From the NCBI RefSeq assembly GCF_900102695.1, contig NZ_FMVW01000003.1, forward strand, positions 62,001 to 126,000: a stretch of DNA of 64,000 bases. Reading direction: 5' to 3'. The notes below the pieces were generated by a model. The model saw nothing but the letters and a program-made list of their open reading frames with translations, was not told the origin of the DNA and did not search any database. This DNA is from Afifella marina DSM 2698 (GTDB lineage: Bacteria > Pseudomonadota > Alphaproteobacteria > Rhizobiales > Afifellaceae). The position numbers and the translations under genes are program-made. Within the stretch, counting starts at the first letter, position 1. Every line of letters begins with the position of its first letter. This document shows positions 1 to 8,427 of this stretch, piece by piece.

Positions 1-184
1 GCATTTCCGCCGCCTGTGCGCTCGCCTCAGCCGCGACCCGGCGGTTCTTCGCGCCGGCACGCAGAGTGATGATGAGCACGAAGAGAAGCACGAGCCCGCC
101 GAAGCCGGCCGCCGAGAGCACAAGCGGGTCGGCGTTTGCAAGTCTGGCAAGCGAATCGGCAAAGACGGGCGACCATGAGTCCAT
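1..184 (-). CDS. rmuC: DNA recombination protein RmuC, N-terminal fragment
   Basis: Only the first 61 codons are inside the window; the gene continues past the left edge. The visible part has one membrane-spanning segment (about residues 22-40, ending in LLFVLIIT) followed by an Ala/Glu/Arg-rich stretch that begins a coiled coil. This is the N-terminal architecture of RmuC, a membrane-anchored protein with a nuclease-like domain that limits recombination at inverted repeats. The catalytic part is not visible, so the call rests on this N-terminus and on position: rmuC is commonly divergent from def-fmt-truA in Hyphomicrobiales. The ATG at 184 is chosen because the upstream in-frame region shows no RmuC-like sequence. 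It diverges from def with 86 bases between them. Confidence 0.7.
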   Translation of the reverse strand, partial: MDSWSPVFADSLARLANADPLVLSAAGFGGLVLLFVLIITLRAGAKNRRVAAEASAQAAEM

Positions 185-270
185 TTCATGAACATAGCTG
201 ATTCGCCGCGCGCACTCGGCCGTCACTCGACATTGACCGCAGCCCCCGGAAACCCTAAGTCGCGAGGGCT

Positions 271-804
271 ATGGCCAAACTCGACATCGTCACCCTTCCC
301 GACCCCGTCCTGCGCAAGCTCAGCGATCCCGTGGAGGGAATGAGCGAGCCGATCCAGAAGCTCCTCGACGACATGCTGGAGACGATGTACGAGGCGCCCG
401 GCATCGGCCTTGCCGCCATCCAGGTCGGCGTGCCGAAGCGGATCATTACCATCGATGTCAGCCGCGAAGAGGATAAGCGGGAGCCGCTGTTTCTCGTCAA
501 TCCGCAGATCGTTTGGCGTTCCGACGATCCGAACGTGCACGAGGAAGGCTGTCTGTCGATCCCGGAGTATTTCGCCGATGTGGAACGCCCGGCACGGGTG
601 AAGGTCACGTACCGCGACTATGACGGCAAGGAACAGGAGCTCGAGGCCGACGGTCTTCTCGCCACCTGCATCCAGCACGAGGTCGACCATTTGAACGGCG
701 TCCTCTTTATCGATTATCTCTCCAAGCTGAAGCGCGACATGGTCATCCGCCGTTTCACCAAGGCGGCGCGCGAGAAAGAACGCAGCGCCAGTTCGGCCAT
801 GTAG
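271..804 (+). CDS. def: Peptide deformylase
   Basis: Removes the N-formyl group from the starting methionine of new proteins in the cytoplasm. At 177 residues it has normal length. All three deformylase motifs are present: GIGLAAIQ at residues 44-51, EGCLS with metal ligand Cys94, and HEVDH at 136-140 (ligands His136 and His140, catalytic Glu137). It is the first gene of a def-fmt-truA run, with 30 bases to fmt. The pairing fits function, because fmt adds the formyl group that Def removes. Nothing in the sequence is unusual. Confidence 0.97.
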   Translation: MAKLDIVTLPDPVLRKLSDPVEGMSEPIQKLLDDMLETMYEAPGIGLAAIQVGVPKRIITIDVSREEDKREPLFLVNPQIVWRSDDPNVHEEGCLSIPEYFADVERPARVKVTYRDYDGKEQELEADGLLATCIQHEVDHLNGVLFIDYLSKLKRDMVIRRFTKAAREKERSASSAM

Positions 805-834
805 CCGTCCCCGGAACGGGGCAAAGGACAGGCG

Positions 835-1764
835 ATGACACTCAAAGTGATTTTCATGGGCACGCCGGATTTCGCCGTGCCAACTTTCCTCGAACTCGTC
901 GGCCAGGGCCACGAGGTGGCGGCCGTCTATACGCAACCGCCGCGTCCGGCCGGCCGCGGGATGGCGGAACGCAAAAGCCCGATCCATCTCCACGCCGAAC
1001 GTTTCGGCATTCCCGTGCGCACGCCCAAAAGCCTCAAGAATGAGGAGGCGCAGGCGGAATTCGCAGCGCTCGAGGCCGACGTCGCCGTCGTTGTCGCGTA
1101 TGGGCTCATCCTGCCGAAGCCGGTCCTGGATGCGCCGAAAGACGGCTGCCTCAATCTCCACGGCTCGCTTCTGCCGCGCTGGCGCGGAGCGGCACCGATC
1201 CAGCGCGCCGTCATGGCGGGCGATCCGGAGACCGGCGTCATGGTCATGCGCATGGACGAAGGTCTCGACACAGGCCCGGTCTGCCTTGCCGAAAAGACGC
1301 CAATCGGCCCCGACGAGACGACCGGGCAGCTGCACGACCGGCTCGCGCGCCTCGGCGCCGATTTGATGGTGCGGGCGCTCGGCGCGTTGGAGCGCGGGGC
1401 GCTGACCGCCACGCCTCAGGCCGAAGAGGGCATTACCTACGCCTCCAAGATCGACAAGAGTGAAGCGAAGATCGACTGGTCGCATCCCGCTGGCGAGGTG
1501 CACAATCTCATCCGCGGGCTTTCGCCTTTCCCCGGCGCCTGGTTCGAGATCGAGGCGGGCGGCAAGCGCGAACGCGTGAAGGTGCTGCGCTCGGAAAAAG
1601 CCGAGGGCTCCGGCCAACCGGGCGAACTCCTCGACGGCATGACGATCGCCTGCGGCGAAGGTGCCGTTCGCCTCGTCGAGGTGCAGCGCGCCGGCAAGCA
1701 GGCGATGGATGCCAACGCGGCACTGCGCGGCCTGCCCGCCGATTTCCGCATTATCGTCGCGTAA
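835..1764 (+). CDS. fmt: Methionyl-tRNA formyltransferase
   Basis: Transfers a formyl group from 10-formyltetrahydrofolate to initiator Met-tRNA. The 309 residues match the family. The N-terminal Rossmann-like catalytic domain starts with [12 protein letters not shown]; the formyl-folate site [15 protein letters not shown] carries catalytic Asn107 and His109, and Asp145 lies in EGLDTGP. The C-terminal tRNA-binding domain begins near residue 205. It lies 30 bases after def and 38 before truA and is probably co-transcribed with both. Confidence 0.97.
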   Translation: MTLKVIFMGTPDFAVPTFLELVGQGHEVAAVYTQPPRPAGRGMAERKSPIHLHAERFGIPVRTPKSLKNEEAQAEFAALEADVAVVVAYGLILPKPVLDAPKDGCLNLHGSLLPRWRGAAPIQRAVMAGDPETGVMVMRMDEGLDTGPVCLAEKTPIGPDETTGQLHDRLARLGADLMVRALGALERGALTATPQAEEGITYASKIDKSEAKIDWSHPAGEVHNLIRGLSPFPGAWFEIEAGGKRERVKVLRSEKAEGSGQPGELLDGMTIACGEGAVRLVEVQRAGKQAMDANAALRGLPADFRIIVA

Positions 1765-1802
1765 ATAGACCGCGCCTCGGCGCCTTTCGGCAGAGCCTCG
1801 TG

Positions 1803-2555
1803 ATGCCCCGCTACCGCCTCCTGATCGAATATGACGGCGGCCCTTTCGTCGGCTGGCAACGGCAGACGACGGGTCCGTCCGTGCAGGCGGCGATCGAAGA
1901 TGCGATTTTTGCCTTCACCGGCGAAGAGATCAGCATTCGCGGCGCCGGCCGCACCGACACCGGCGTCCATGCGCTCGGACAGGTGGCGCATTGCGATCTT
2001 CAGAAGGACTGGCGCGACGACACGGTGCGCGACGCCCTCAATGCCCATTTGAGGCCCGCGCCGGTTGCGATCCTCGCCGCAAGTCGAGTGGCCGCCGATT
2101 TCGATGCGCGGTTTTCGGCTGAGAAGCGACATTATCTCTACCGCATCGTCAACCGCCGCCCGCCGCTCGCCATCGAGCGCGGGCGCGCCTGGCAGGTGCC
2201 TGTTCAGCTCGATGCCGATGCCATGCACGAGGCCGCGCAGTGTCTCGTTGGAAATCACGATTTCACGACCTTCCGGGCGGCCGAATGCCAGGCGAAGAGC
2301 CCCGTGAAAACGCTCGACCGGATCAGCGTGCGGCGTGAGCTCGATATGGTCGTGGTCGAGACCTCCGCTCGCTCTTTCCTGCACAGTCAGGTGCGCTCGT
2401 TCGTCGGTACGCTGAAACTCGTCGGCGAGGGCAAGTGGCGTCCGCGCGATGTCGCGAATGCGCTTGCCGCATGCGACCGACGCCGCTGCGGGCCACTGGC
2501 ACCGCCCGACGGGCTTTATCTGGCAAAAGTCGATTATCCGGACGGCATAGCCTGA
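1803..2555 (+). CDS. truA: tRNA pseudouridine(38-40) synthase
   Basis: Isomerises uridines 38-40 of the tRNA anticodon arm to pseudouridine. The protein has 250 residues and opens with the TruA signature ([18 protein letters not shown]). The catalytic Asp52 sits in [13 protein letters not shown], and the C-terminal [15 protein letters not shown] motif is present. An in-frame GTG lies one codon upstream at 1800, but the ATG at 1803 is the natural start. It is the last gene of the def-fmt-truA run and is followed after 25 bases by a LysR regulator that does not normally belong to this group. Confidence 0.96.
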   Translation: MPRYRLLIEYDGGPFVGWQRQTTGPSVQAAIEDAIFAFTGEEISIRGAGRTDTGVHALGQVAHCDLQKDWRDDTVRDALNAHLRPAPVAILAASRVAADFDARFSAEKRHYLYRIVNRRPPLAIERGRAWQVPVQLDADAMHEAAQCLVGNHDFTTFRAAECQAKSPVKTLDRISVRRELDMVVVETSARSFLHSQVRSFVGTLKLVGEGKWRPRDVANALAACDRRRCGPLAPPDGLYLAKVDYPDGIA

Positions 2556-2580
2556 AGCAGGACAAGGATGGAGGCGACGC

Positions 2581-3459
2581 GTGATTGATCTTCGCCAATT
2601 GCGCCAGTTCATCGCCGTTGCGGAGGAACTGCATTTCCATCGCGCGGCTGAACGGCTCAACATGTCCCAACCGCCCCTCACCGCGACCATTCGCAGGCTG
2701 GAGGACGAGATCGGCGCTCAACTGCTGGAGCGGGGCAATCGCGTCGTCCGCCTGACCCCCGCAGGCAGGGCGCTGCTCGAACATGCCCGGCTCACGCTGA
2801 GGCAGGCGGACCTTGCGATCACCGCAGCTCGCGATGCCGCGGCCGGACGTGTGGGTACGCTTCGCCTGACCTATGTCGGCAGCGCCATGTACGGACGGTT
2901 AGCTGAGACCGTGCGAACCTTCCGGCGCAGCTTCCCGCAGGTACAGATCGAGCTCAAAGAGGCCACCACCGCCGATCAGGTTACGGCCCTGCGCGAGGGA
3001 ACGAGCGATCTCGCAATCCTCCTGCCGCCCTTGCCGGACGCGTCCGGGCTGCATCTGAGGGAGTTCGACGAAGACAGGCTCGCGATCGCCCTGCCGGCGG
3101 CGCATGCCTTGGCGAGAAAGGAGGGCCTTTCTTTGTCCGATCTGGCGGACGAGCCTTTTGTCCTATGGCCTGCAGCCGAAGGCCGCGGCTTCCACCATCA
3201 GGTCGTCGAGCTGTGCACATCCGCGGGGTTTGCGCCTCAGGTGGTACAAGAGGCCCACCAGATGCACGGCGTGCTTGCGCTCGTCGCGGTTGAGACGGGC
3301 GTCGCCGTCGTGCCGGCCAGCATGGTGGGCTTCCGCTCTGCGGAGATCGTCTACAAACCCCTCGATATTCCGGGTTCCCGCTTCACCCTCTGCCTGTGCC
3401 ACGGCCCAGAACAGCTCAAGCCAACAGCCCAGAACTTCCTCGACGTTGCCTCACGATAG
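2581..3459 (+). CDS. LysR-family transcriptional regulator
   Basis: A 292-residue LysR-type regulator starting at GTG. The N-terminal winged helix-turn-helix (about residues 2-60) contains the typical FHRAAERLNMSQPPLT helix and LTPAGRALLEHA. The rest (about 90-290) is the periplasmic-binding-protein-like effector domain, in the group resembling CatR/BenM by general look; the ligand is unknown. A clean LysR-type box (ATAG-N7-CTAT) overlaps its stop codon and lies upstream of the following dehydrogenase gene, so that gene is the probable target. The pair sits between truA and the dapE group and interrupts a neighbourhood usually made of housekeeping genes. Confidence 0.92.
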   Translation: MIDLRQLRQFIAVAEELHFHRAAERLNMSQPPLTATIRRLEDEIGAQLLERGNRVVRLTPAGRALLEHARLTLRQADLAITAARDAAAGRVGTLRLTYVGSAMYGRLAETVRTFRRSFPQVQIELKEATTADQVTALREGTSDLAILLPPLPDASGLHLREFDEDRLAIALPAAHALARKEGLSLSDLADEPFVLWPAAEGRGFHHQVVELCTSAGFAPQVVQEAHQMHGVLALVAVETGVAVVPASMVGFRSAEIVYKPLDIPGSRFTLCLCHGPEQLKPTAQNFLDVASR

Positions 3460-3473
3460 GCAGCAACTATCGT
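3453..3473. promoter_or_regulatory. LysR-type operator (interrupted dyad)
   Basis: Perfect 7-base inverted repeat ACGATAG-N7-CTATCGT. Its core is ATAG-N7-CTAT, matching the T-N11-A pattern of LysR-regulator recognition sites. It overlaps the stop codon of the LysR gene and lies 76 bases before the start of the short-chain dehydrogenase. A further CGATA half-site at 3487-3491 could serve as the activation site. The match to the LysR consensus is direct; binding by this regulator is inferred. Confidence 0.6.
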
Positions 3474-3548
3474 CACCGTTTCAATTCGATATTGGACGGA
3501 TCGTGCGGCCGTTTCTAGCTTCCTCCTCGGTCAAACAAGGAGAAGACG

Positions 3549-4415
3549 ATGATCCGTTTCGAAGGCCGCGTTGCACTCGTCACCGGAGCGGGCCGTGGCA
3601 TCGGCTATGCCTATGCCGAGCTCCTGGCCCGGCGCGGTGCGCGCATCGTCGTCCATGATATCGGTGCAGACGAGTACGGCATGTCGCAAGACGCCTCTGT
3701 CGCCGAAGCGGCTGCAGAGCGCCTGCGCGTACAAGGCTTCAACGTCCGCGCCGCAGTTGGAGAGATCAATAGCCGCGCCGGCTGCCGCGCGTTGGTGGAA
3801 GACACCGTCGCAACCTTCGGGCGTCTCGATATCCTTATCCACAATGCCGGTTGGGTCGGCTACCAGAAGATCGAGGAGCTTACGCCGGGCTTCCTCGCCC
3901 GTATGACAGGGGTGGGCGTGGAGATGCCGCTGTGGCTGGCGCAGTCGGCCTGGCCAACCATGATAGCGCAGGGCTATGGCCGGATCCTTTTCACGACCTC
4001 GGATCGGGCACTCTATCCCGAATATGCGCAGCCTGGCCTCACCGCCTATGCTGCGGCCAAGATAGCGACGGTCGGCATCACGAATGTGCTTGCACATGAA
4101 GGCGCCCCGCACGGAATCCGCGTCAACGTCATCTCGCCGGTCGCCAAAACCCGAATGTGGGGCTTCAAGGGCGAGCCGGAGGAGCTGCGCCCCGATGCCG
4201 TCGCAGCTGGCGCGGTCTTCCTCGTATCGGAAGCTTGTGACGCGAGCGCCTGGGTGCTGCGCGCCAGCAATCGCCAGTTCCATGCGCTGAAGGCATACGA
4301 GGCGGCGGGCGTCGACTATCCCCGCAACCTTCGCGCCGTGACGGCCGACACGCCCGAAGCAGTCGCGGCCGCATGGGATCGCATCGCCATGGTCAGAGCG
4401 GATGCCAGAGCCTGA
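3549..4415 (+). CDS. Short-chain dehydrogenase/reductase (SDR)
   Basis: A 288-residue NAD(P)-dependent oxidoreductase. The cofactor motif TGAGRGIG is at residues 13-20, the structural motif NAG in IHNAGWVG, and the catalytic Tyr-x3-Lys in AYAAAK. The C-terminal extension after the Rossmann domain resembles SDRs of the multifunctional 3-hydroxyacyl dehydrogenase type rather than the minimal 250-residue form, but the substrate cannot be read from sequence. A strong ribosome site (AAGGAGAAG) precedes the ATG. It follows the LysR gene by 89 bases containing the operator at 3453, so LysR control is likely. Confidence 0.88.
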   Translation: MIRFEGRVALVTGAGRGIGYAYAELLARRGARIVVHDIGADEYGMSQDASVAEAAAERLRVQGFNVRAAVGEINSRAGCRALVEDTVATFGRLDILIHNAGWVGYQKIEELTPGFLARMTGVGVEMPLWLAQSAWPTMIAQGYGRILFTTSDRALYPEYAQPGLTAYAAAKIATVGITNVLAHEGAPHGIRVNVISPVAKTRMWGFKGEPEELRPDAVAAGAVFLVSEACDASAWVLRASNRQFHALKAYEAAGVDYPRNLRAVTADTPEAVAAAWDRIAMVRADARA

Positions 4416-4495
4416 TCCTCCTCTCGCGAGGCATCCACATTCTGAACAGGAAAGAAGAGACGAATCCCGGGCTGGGGCCTTCACCAAGGCGCCGG

Positions 4496-5086
4496 CTACA
4501 TCACGCCGACGAAGATGCGGTCGAGGCTCACCTCGATCAAAATCCCGATCAAGAGCTGCAGCAGAACGACCGGCACCGCCATCATCACCGGCACGGCGAG
4601 CGCGGTGCGCACAACGAGATAGGAAAAGCGCAGAGCGACCACGAAGAGCGCCAGCAGCAGGAAGGAGAGGACCGGGAGCGGCACGAAGCCTGTCGCGTGG
4701 AGCGCGTGCGGCAGCGCGAACATGCCGGCGATCACCACCGCACTCCAATTGCGCGCCACGATGAACGGCACATAATGCGTGGAAACCCCGAGCGGACGGG
4801 CGACCAGCGCGAAGAAGATCGGAAAAGCGATCCAGTCGAGGGCCAGGCCGAACAGCCGCAAGGAGACGAAGCTGCCGGCCAGAACCGTCACAGCCTGATC
4901 GGTTGCCGTCAGAGCAATCCTCTCCGAGGAAATCGCAATGAGCGTGAACGGAATGATGAGGATGACCGCACCGAAGGAGCGCCAAAACCCCTCCAACGTC
5001 AGATCGAGTTCCTGCAGCCCTTCGGCCCGGCCGTTCATCACCTTCCACGCGCCGGTGACTTGTTGGATGCAGTAAGAGAAGATCAT
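4496..5086 (-). CDS. Conserved integral membrane protein, function unknown
   Basis: A 196-residue protein with about five hydrophobic membrane segments. The first follows residue 35 (FGAVILIIPFTLIAI) and the last lies near the C-terminus (MMAVPVVLLQLLIGILIEV). I do not recognise a named family or any catalytic motif. Its ATG overlaps the dapE stop in an ATGA (5083-5086), so it is translated with dapE and belongs to the leftward dap group. Similar small membrane proteins next to dapE are a feature of Hyphomicrobiales genomes as I recall them; a link to lysine or peptidoglycan precursor metabolism is only inferred from position. Confidence 0.75.
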   Translation of the reverse strand: MIFSYCIQQVTGAWKVMNGRAEGLQELDLTLEGFWRSFGAVILIIPFTLIAISSERIALTATDQAVTVLAGSFVSLRLFGLALDWIAFPIFFALVARPLGVSTHYVPFIVARNWSAVVIAGMFALPHALHATGFVPLPVLSFLLLALFVVALRFSYLVVRTALAVPVMMAVPVVLLQLLIGILIEVSLDRIFVGVM

Positions 5087-6249
5087 TTCGTGCGGGCGAA
5101 GATGCTGTCCAGGAAGGCTTCGTAGATGCGCGTCAGTTCCTCAAGATCGGCTGCCGGCACCCTCTCGTCGGTCTGATGCATGGTGGAGCCGACGAGGCCG
5201 AGCTCCACGACCGGGCAATGATCCTTGATGAAGCGCGCATCCGATGTCCCGCCGCCCGTCGACAGACGCGGGCGCGAGCCGACGATGGCGGAAACGGCAC
5301 CGCTCAGGCTACCGATCAGCGCCTCGTCCCGGGCGAGAAAGGAATCGCTGGGCGGCTGCCCCTCTTCCAGGCTCCATTGGATCTCGCCTTTGGCCGCCTC
5401 GCTCAGCCGTCTTTCGACCTCGGCACGCAGGCTCGTCCGCGTCCAGCAATCGTTGAAGCGGCTGTTGAAGCGCGCGCGGGCTTCGCCCGGAATGACGTTC
5501 CAGGCGCTGTTGCCGGTCGCGACATCGACGACCTCGAGCGTCGAAGGCTCGAAATGGGCGCTGCCTTCATCGAGCGGCGTCGCCGTCAGGCCCTGGAGCA
5601 GCGTCATCAGGCGCATCACCGCATTCTCGGCGAGATGCGGATAGGCGGCGTGACCCTGCCGCCCATGGGCGACGATGGTTGCCGAATAGCTGCCGCGCCG
5701 GCCGATCTTGACCTGATCGCCGACCCAATCGGCAGATGTCGGCTCACCGACGAGCGCCCCGGAGAAATCGTGTCCTCGGGCTTTCGCCCAATCGAGAAGC
5801 TTGGCCGTGCCGTTGATGCCGGGGCCTTCTTCATCGCCTGTGATGAGGAAGGAAAAGCGGCCTGAGAAATCGCCGCGGCGCGCGCTGAAGCGCGAGAAGG
5901 CGGCGACCATCGCCGCGATCGCGCCCTTCATATCGACGGCGCCGCGCCCGTAAATGAGGTTCTCATCGATGGCACCGGAAAAGGGCGGATGCCGCCAGGC
6001 GGCTTCCTCTCCGGGTGGCACCACATCGACATGGCCGGCGAAGGTGAGATGGTAATCGCCTTCACCGATGACGGCGAAGAGGTTCTCCACGTCCGGTGTA
6101 TCGACATCGGAGAAGACGGGCCGATCGACGGAAAAACCGAGCGGCTTCAGCGCAGCTTCGAGAACGTCGAGCGCCGGCGCCGCCTCGGGCGTCACCGAAG
6201 GCGCGCGAATGAGATCGCGGGCAAGCTGGACCGGGTCGACCGCACTCAC
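5083..6249 (-). CDS. dapE: Succinyl-diaminopimelate desuccinylase
   Basis: Hydrolyses N-succinyl-LL-diaminopimelate in the succinylase branch of lysine and peptidoglycan precursor synthesis. It is an M20-family di-zinc hydrolase of 388 residues. Zinc ligands are visible as His73 and Asp75 in FAGHVDVVPPG and Asp106 in YGRGAVDMKGA; the catalytic/metal glutamates lie in TGDEEGPG. The start is GTG at 6249, which overlaps the stop of the upstream DUF805 gene as GTGA and places LARDLIRAPSVTP at the usual distance from the N-terminus. A longer in-frame extension to 6375 is ignored because it overlaps the DUF805 gene completely. dapD, two genes upstream, catalyses an earlier step. Confidence 0.96.
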   Translation of the reverse strand: MSAVDPVQLARDLIRAPSVTPEAAPALDVLEAALKPLGFSVDRPVFSDVDTPDVENLFAVIGEGDYHLTFAGHVDVVPPGEEAAWRHPPFSGAIDENLIYGRGAVDMKGAIAAMVAAFSRFSARRGDFSGRFSFLITGDEEGPGINGTAKLLDWAKARGHDFSGALVGEPTSADWVGDQVKIGRRGSYSATIVAHGRQGHAAYPHLAENAVMRLMTLLQGLTATPLDEGSAHFEPSTLEVVDVATGNSAWNVIPGEARARFNSRFNDCWTRTSLRAEVERRLSEAAKGEIQWSLEEGQPPSDSFLARDEALIGSLSGAVSAIVGSRPRLSTGGGTSDARFIKDHCPVVELGLVGSTMHQTDERVPAADLEELTRIYEAFLDSIFARTK

Positions 6250-6584
6250 GGGATGAGACGCGTTTCCGGGGGCGGACCCCAGCTGTTGACCTCCTGATCT
6301 CCCTCCAGGAGGCCAAGATCGATGATGGCCCAGATCGGTCCGATGACCGGGATCAGAATGATGAGCGACCACCAACCGGAGCGGCCGCGATCGTGAAAAC
6401 GTTTTACGTGACAGGCGATGCCGGCCAGAAAGAGAAAGACGGAAATCAGAAAGGCGATCAGCCCGTCATTGCCGAAAAGCAGCGTCGCAATGAGAGAAAT
6501 GATGAACAGGCCGATGACCCCGATCCACCAATCCTTGCGCGCGATGCGCCCTTCGAAACTCGTATAGAGATATTTCCAGTCCAT
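6246..6584 (-). CDS. DUF805 family membrane protein
   Basis: A 112-residue protein of the DUF805 type: an N-terminal FEGRIARKDWW motif, three to four membrane segments, the conserved VKRFHDRGRSGWW loop between the second and third, and a C-terminal WAIIDLGLLEGDQ. The function of DUF805 proteins is not established. It lies in the dapD-dapE group, overlaps dapE by 4 bases (GTGA) and is 12 bases from a second DUF805 gene. Confidence 0.88.
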   Translation of the reverse strand: MDWKYLYTSFEGRIARKDWWIGVIGLFIISLIATLLFGNDGLIAFLISVFLFLAGIACHVKRFHDRGRSGWWSLIILIPVIGPIWAIIDLGLLEGDQEVNSWGPPPETRLIP

Positions 6585-6596
6585 TCTTGGCCTCCC

Positions 6597-6962
6597 TCAC
6601 CTCGGCGGCAGGTTGGGCGCTTCGCCAAACCTGTTGCGTCCACCGGTGCCCCGCACGACGCCGAATGCAATGGTAGCGAAAATCGACAGAACGGGAACGA
6701 GTAGGATCGCCGCAAAGGCGCCCGTGGCGTTGAAATCGTGCAGCCGCTTCACGCCGATGGCGATGGAGCAGACCATTCCGACAATGAGAGCGAAGCTGGC
6801 GAGCGTCGGATTGTGGAAGGTGACATCGCCCGTCTGCGGGTGGACATCCGGCTGCAACAGGAAGGCCAGAACTGCCACCACGCCGAAATTGGCAAGCCAG
6901 TAGACTTCGCGGCCGATGCGGCCATCAAAGCGGAAAAAAAGCCAAAGCAGGCTGCGCGCCAT
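6597..6962 (-). CDS. DUF805 family membrane protein (second copy)
   Basis: A 121-residue membrane protein with the same plan as its neighbour: FRFDGRIGREVYW near the start, hydrophobic segments, and the diagnostic KRLHDFNATG loop. It lacks the Arg-Gly-Arg part of the loop, so it is divergent and not a recent duplicate of the 112-residue gene. It lies 27 bases downstream of dapD and 12 upstream of the other DUF805 gene, probably within one transcript. No function can be assigned. Confidence 0.82.
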   Translation of the reverse strand: MARSLLWLFFRFDGRIGREVYWLANFGVVAVLAFLLQPDVHPQTGDVTFHNPTLASFALIVGMVCSIAIGVKRLHDFNATGAFAAILLVPVLSIFATIAFGVVRGTGGRNRFGEAPNLPPR

Positions 6963-6989
6963 CTTGCCTCCAAATGCTGGCGGGACGCG

Positions 6990-7838
6990 TCAGCTGCGCA
7001 AGAGCTCGTTGATCGAGGTCTTGGCGCGAGTGCGCTCGTCGACACGCTTGACGATGACGGCGCAATAAAGCTGCGGCCCCCAGTTTTCACCCGGCAGGTT
7101 CTTGCTGGGCATCGTGCCCGGCACGACCACAGAATATGGGGGCACTTCGCCGATAAACACCTCACCGGTGTTGCGATCGACGATTTTTGTCGACGCACCG
7201 AGATAGACACCCATCGACAAAACCGAGCCCTGGCGCACGATGACGCCTTCGGCGACTTCGGCACGCGCGCCGATGAAGCAATCATCCTCGATGACGACCG
7301 GTCCGGCCTGCAACGGCTCCAGCACACCGCCGATGCCTGCACCGCCCGAAAGATGCACGTTCTTGCCGATCTGCGCGCAGGAGCCGACGGTCGCCCAGGT
7401 GTCGATCATCGCCCCCTCGCCGACATGGGCGCCGAGATTGACGAAGGACGGCATCAAGACCGCGCCCGGCGCGATGAAGGCGGAGCGACGCACCACACAA
7501 CTGGGCACGGCCCGAAAGCCAGCGCTCTCGAAATCCGCGGCGCCCCAGCCGGTGAACTTAGAAGGCACCTTGTCCCACCACACGGATCCGCCCGGCCCGC
7601 CCTCGATCACCGACATCGGCGTCAGGCGGAAAGAAAGCAGCACCGCCTTCTTCAGCCATTGATTGACGTGCCAGTTGCCATCAGGTCCCGGCGCGGCCAC
7701 ACGCTCCTCGCCGCTGTCGAGAAGGTCGAGCGCCGCATCGACGGCATCGCGCACGGGTCCTTGCGTCTCCGGGCTGAGCTCACTGCGCTTTTCGAAGGCC
7801 TCGTCGATGGTCGCCGCGAGTTCGGTGTGATCGGCCAT
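6990..7838 (-). CDS. dapD: 2,3,4,5-tetrahydropyridine-2,6-dicarboxylate N-succinyltransferase
   Basis: Succinylates tetrahydrodipicolinate, the committing step of the succinylase branch of lysine/diaminopimelate synthesis. The 282-residue product has the family's usual length. It shows an N-terminal helical domain and a left-handed beta-helix built of hexapeptide repeats from about residue 100 ([21 protein letters not shown] and following). The ATG at 7838 is preferred over an upstream in-frame start at 7934 because [15 protein letters not shown] is the normal DapD N-terminus. It heads the leftward dapD-DUF805-DUF805-dapE group. Confidence 0.96.
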   Translation of the reverse strand: MADHTELAATIDEAFEKRSELSPETQGPVRDAVDAALDLLDSGEERVAAPGPDGNWHVNQWLKKAVLLSFRLTPMSVIEGGPGGSVWWDKVPSKFTGWGAADFESAGFRAVPSCVVRRSAFIAPGAVLMPSFVNLGAHVGEGAMIDTWATVGSCAQIGKNVHLSGGAGIGGVLEPLQAGPVVIEDDCFIGARAEVAEGVIVRQGSVLSMGVYLGASTKIVDRNTGEVFIGEVPPYSVVVPGTMPSKNLPGENWGPQLYCAVIVKRVDERTRAKTSINELLRS

Positions 7839-7967
7839 TTTCTTTGTCTTCCCCTGCCGGTGAGTTGCTGCCGGTCTTGCCCATATCAATCCTGCGGTGG
7901 CGTAAGCCGGGGCGGGCGCCGCGTCAATTGCCACAGATCCTCCCTTCGCGCCGGCCCTGGCAGGTGT

Positions 7968-7988
7968 TAGAGCCTCACACAGGCTCTA
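7968..7988. promoter_or_regulatory. Inverted repeat upstream of the HIT gene
   Basis: Perfect 8-base arms TAGAGCCT / AGGCTCTA around a 5-base loop, ending 12 bases before the ATG of the HIT-family gene, in the 162-base region between divergent dapD and HIT. In RNA it would form a hairpin next to the ribosome site; in DNA it could be an operator. No run of T follows, so it is not an intrinsic terminator. Confidence 0.45.
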
Positions 7989-8000
7989 GGTTCTAAGGTC

Positions 8001-8420
8001 ATGTCCGGCTTTTCTCTCCATCACCGGCTCGCCGCCGATACGTTTCCGCTCGCCGAATTCCCTCTTTGCCATTTCCGGTTGATGAACGACGCCACCTATC
8101 CGTGGCTCATCCTGGTGCCGACGCGGCCGGATCTTGCCGACATCATCGATCTCGACGCCGCGCAGCAGAACGTTCTGATCAGTGAGATCGACGCGGCAGC
8201 GCGGTCGCTCCGGCAGGTGACCGGCTGCGACAAGCTCAATATCGCCACTCTCGGCAACGAGGTGCGCCAGCTTCACATCCACGTCATCGCCCGCTTCGTC
8301 GGCGACCCGGCCTGGCCGAAGCCCGTCTGGGGCGCCGTTCCTGCAACGCCTTATGCGATCGAGGCGAAAGACGAGCTCATCCGCCGCCTGCAAGACGCTT
8401 TCGCGGCCGCTTCGGCCTGA
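8001..8420 (+). CDS. HIT family nucleotide hydrolase/transferase
   Basis: A 139-residue protein of the histidine-triad superfamily, whose members cleave dinucleoside polyphosphates or nucleoside phosphoramidates. The C-terminal triad region reads QLHIHVIARF. The catalytic middle His is kept and the first triad position is Gln instead of His, a variant found in one bacterial subgroup. An early PLCHFRLMNDATYPW segment gives the nucleotide-binding side. It is followed after 7 bases by nudC, another nucleotide-cleaving enzyme, and the two are probably co-transcribed. Confidence 0.88.
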   Translation: MSGFSLHHRLAADTFPLAEFPLCHFRLMNDATYPWLILVPTRPDLADIIDLDAAQQNVLISEIDAAARSLRQVTGCDKLNIATLGNEVRQLHIHVIARFVGDPAWPKPVWGAVPATPYAIEAKDELIRRLQDAFAAASA

Positions 8421-8427
8421 GATCGTC

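Noticed and set aside
223-1617. Long minus-strand frame opposite def and fmt
   Set aside because: def and fmt on the plus strand carry all catalytic motifs; the minus frame shows none.
3531-5048. 505-codon minus-strand frame opposite the SDR gene
   Set aside because: It crosses the convergent junction of the SDR and the membrane protein and has no family features; the SDR motifs lie on the plus strand.
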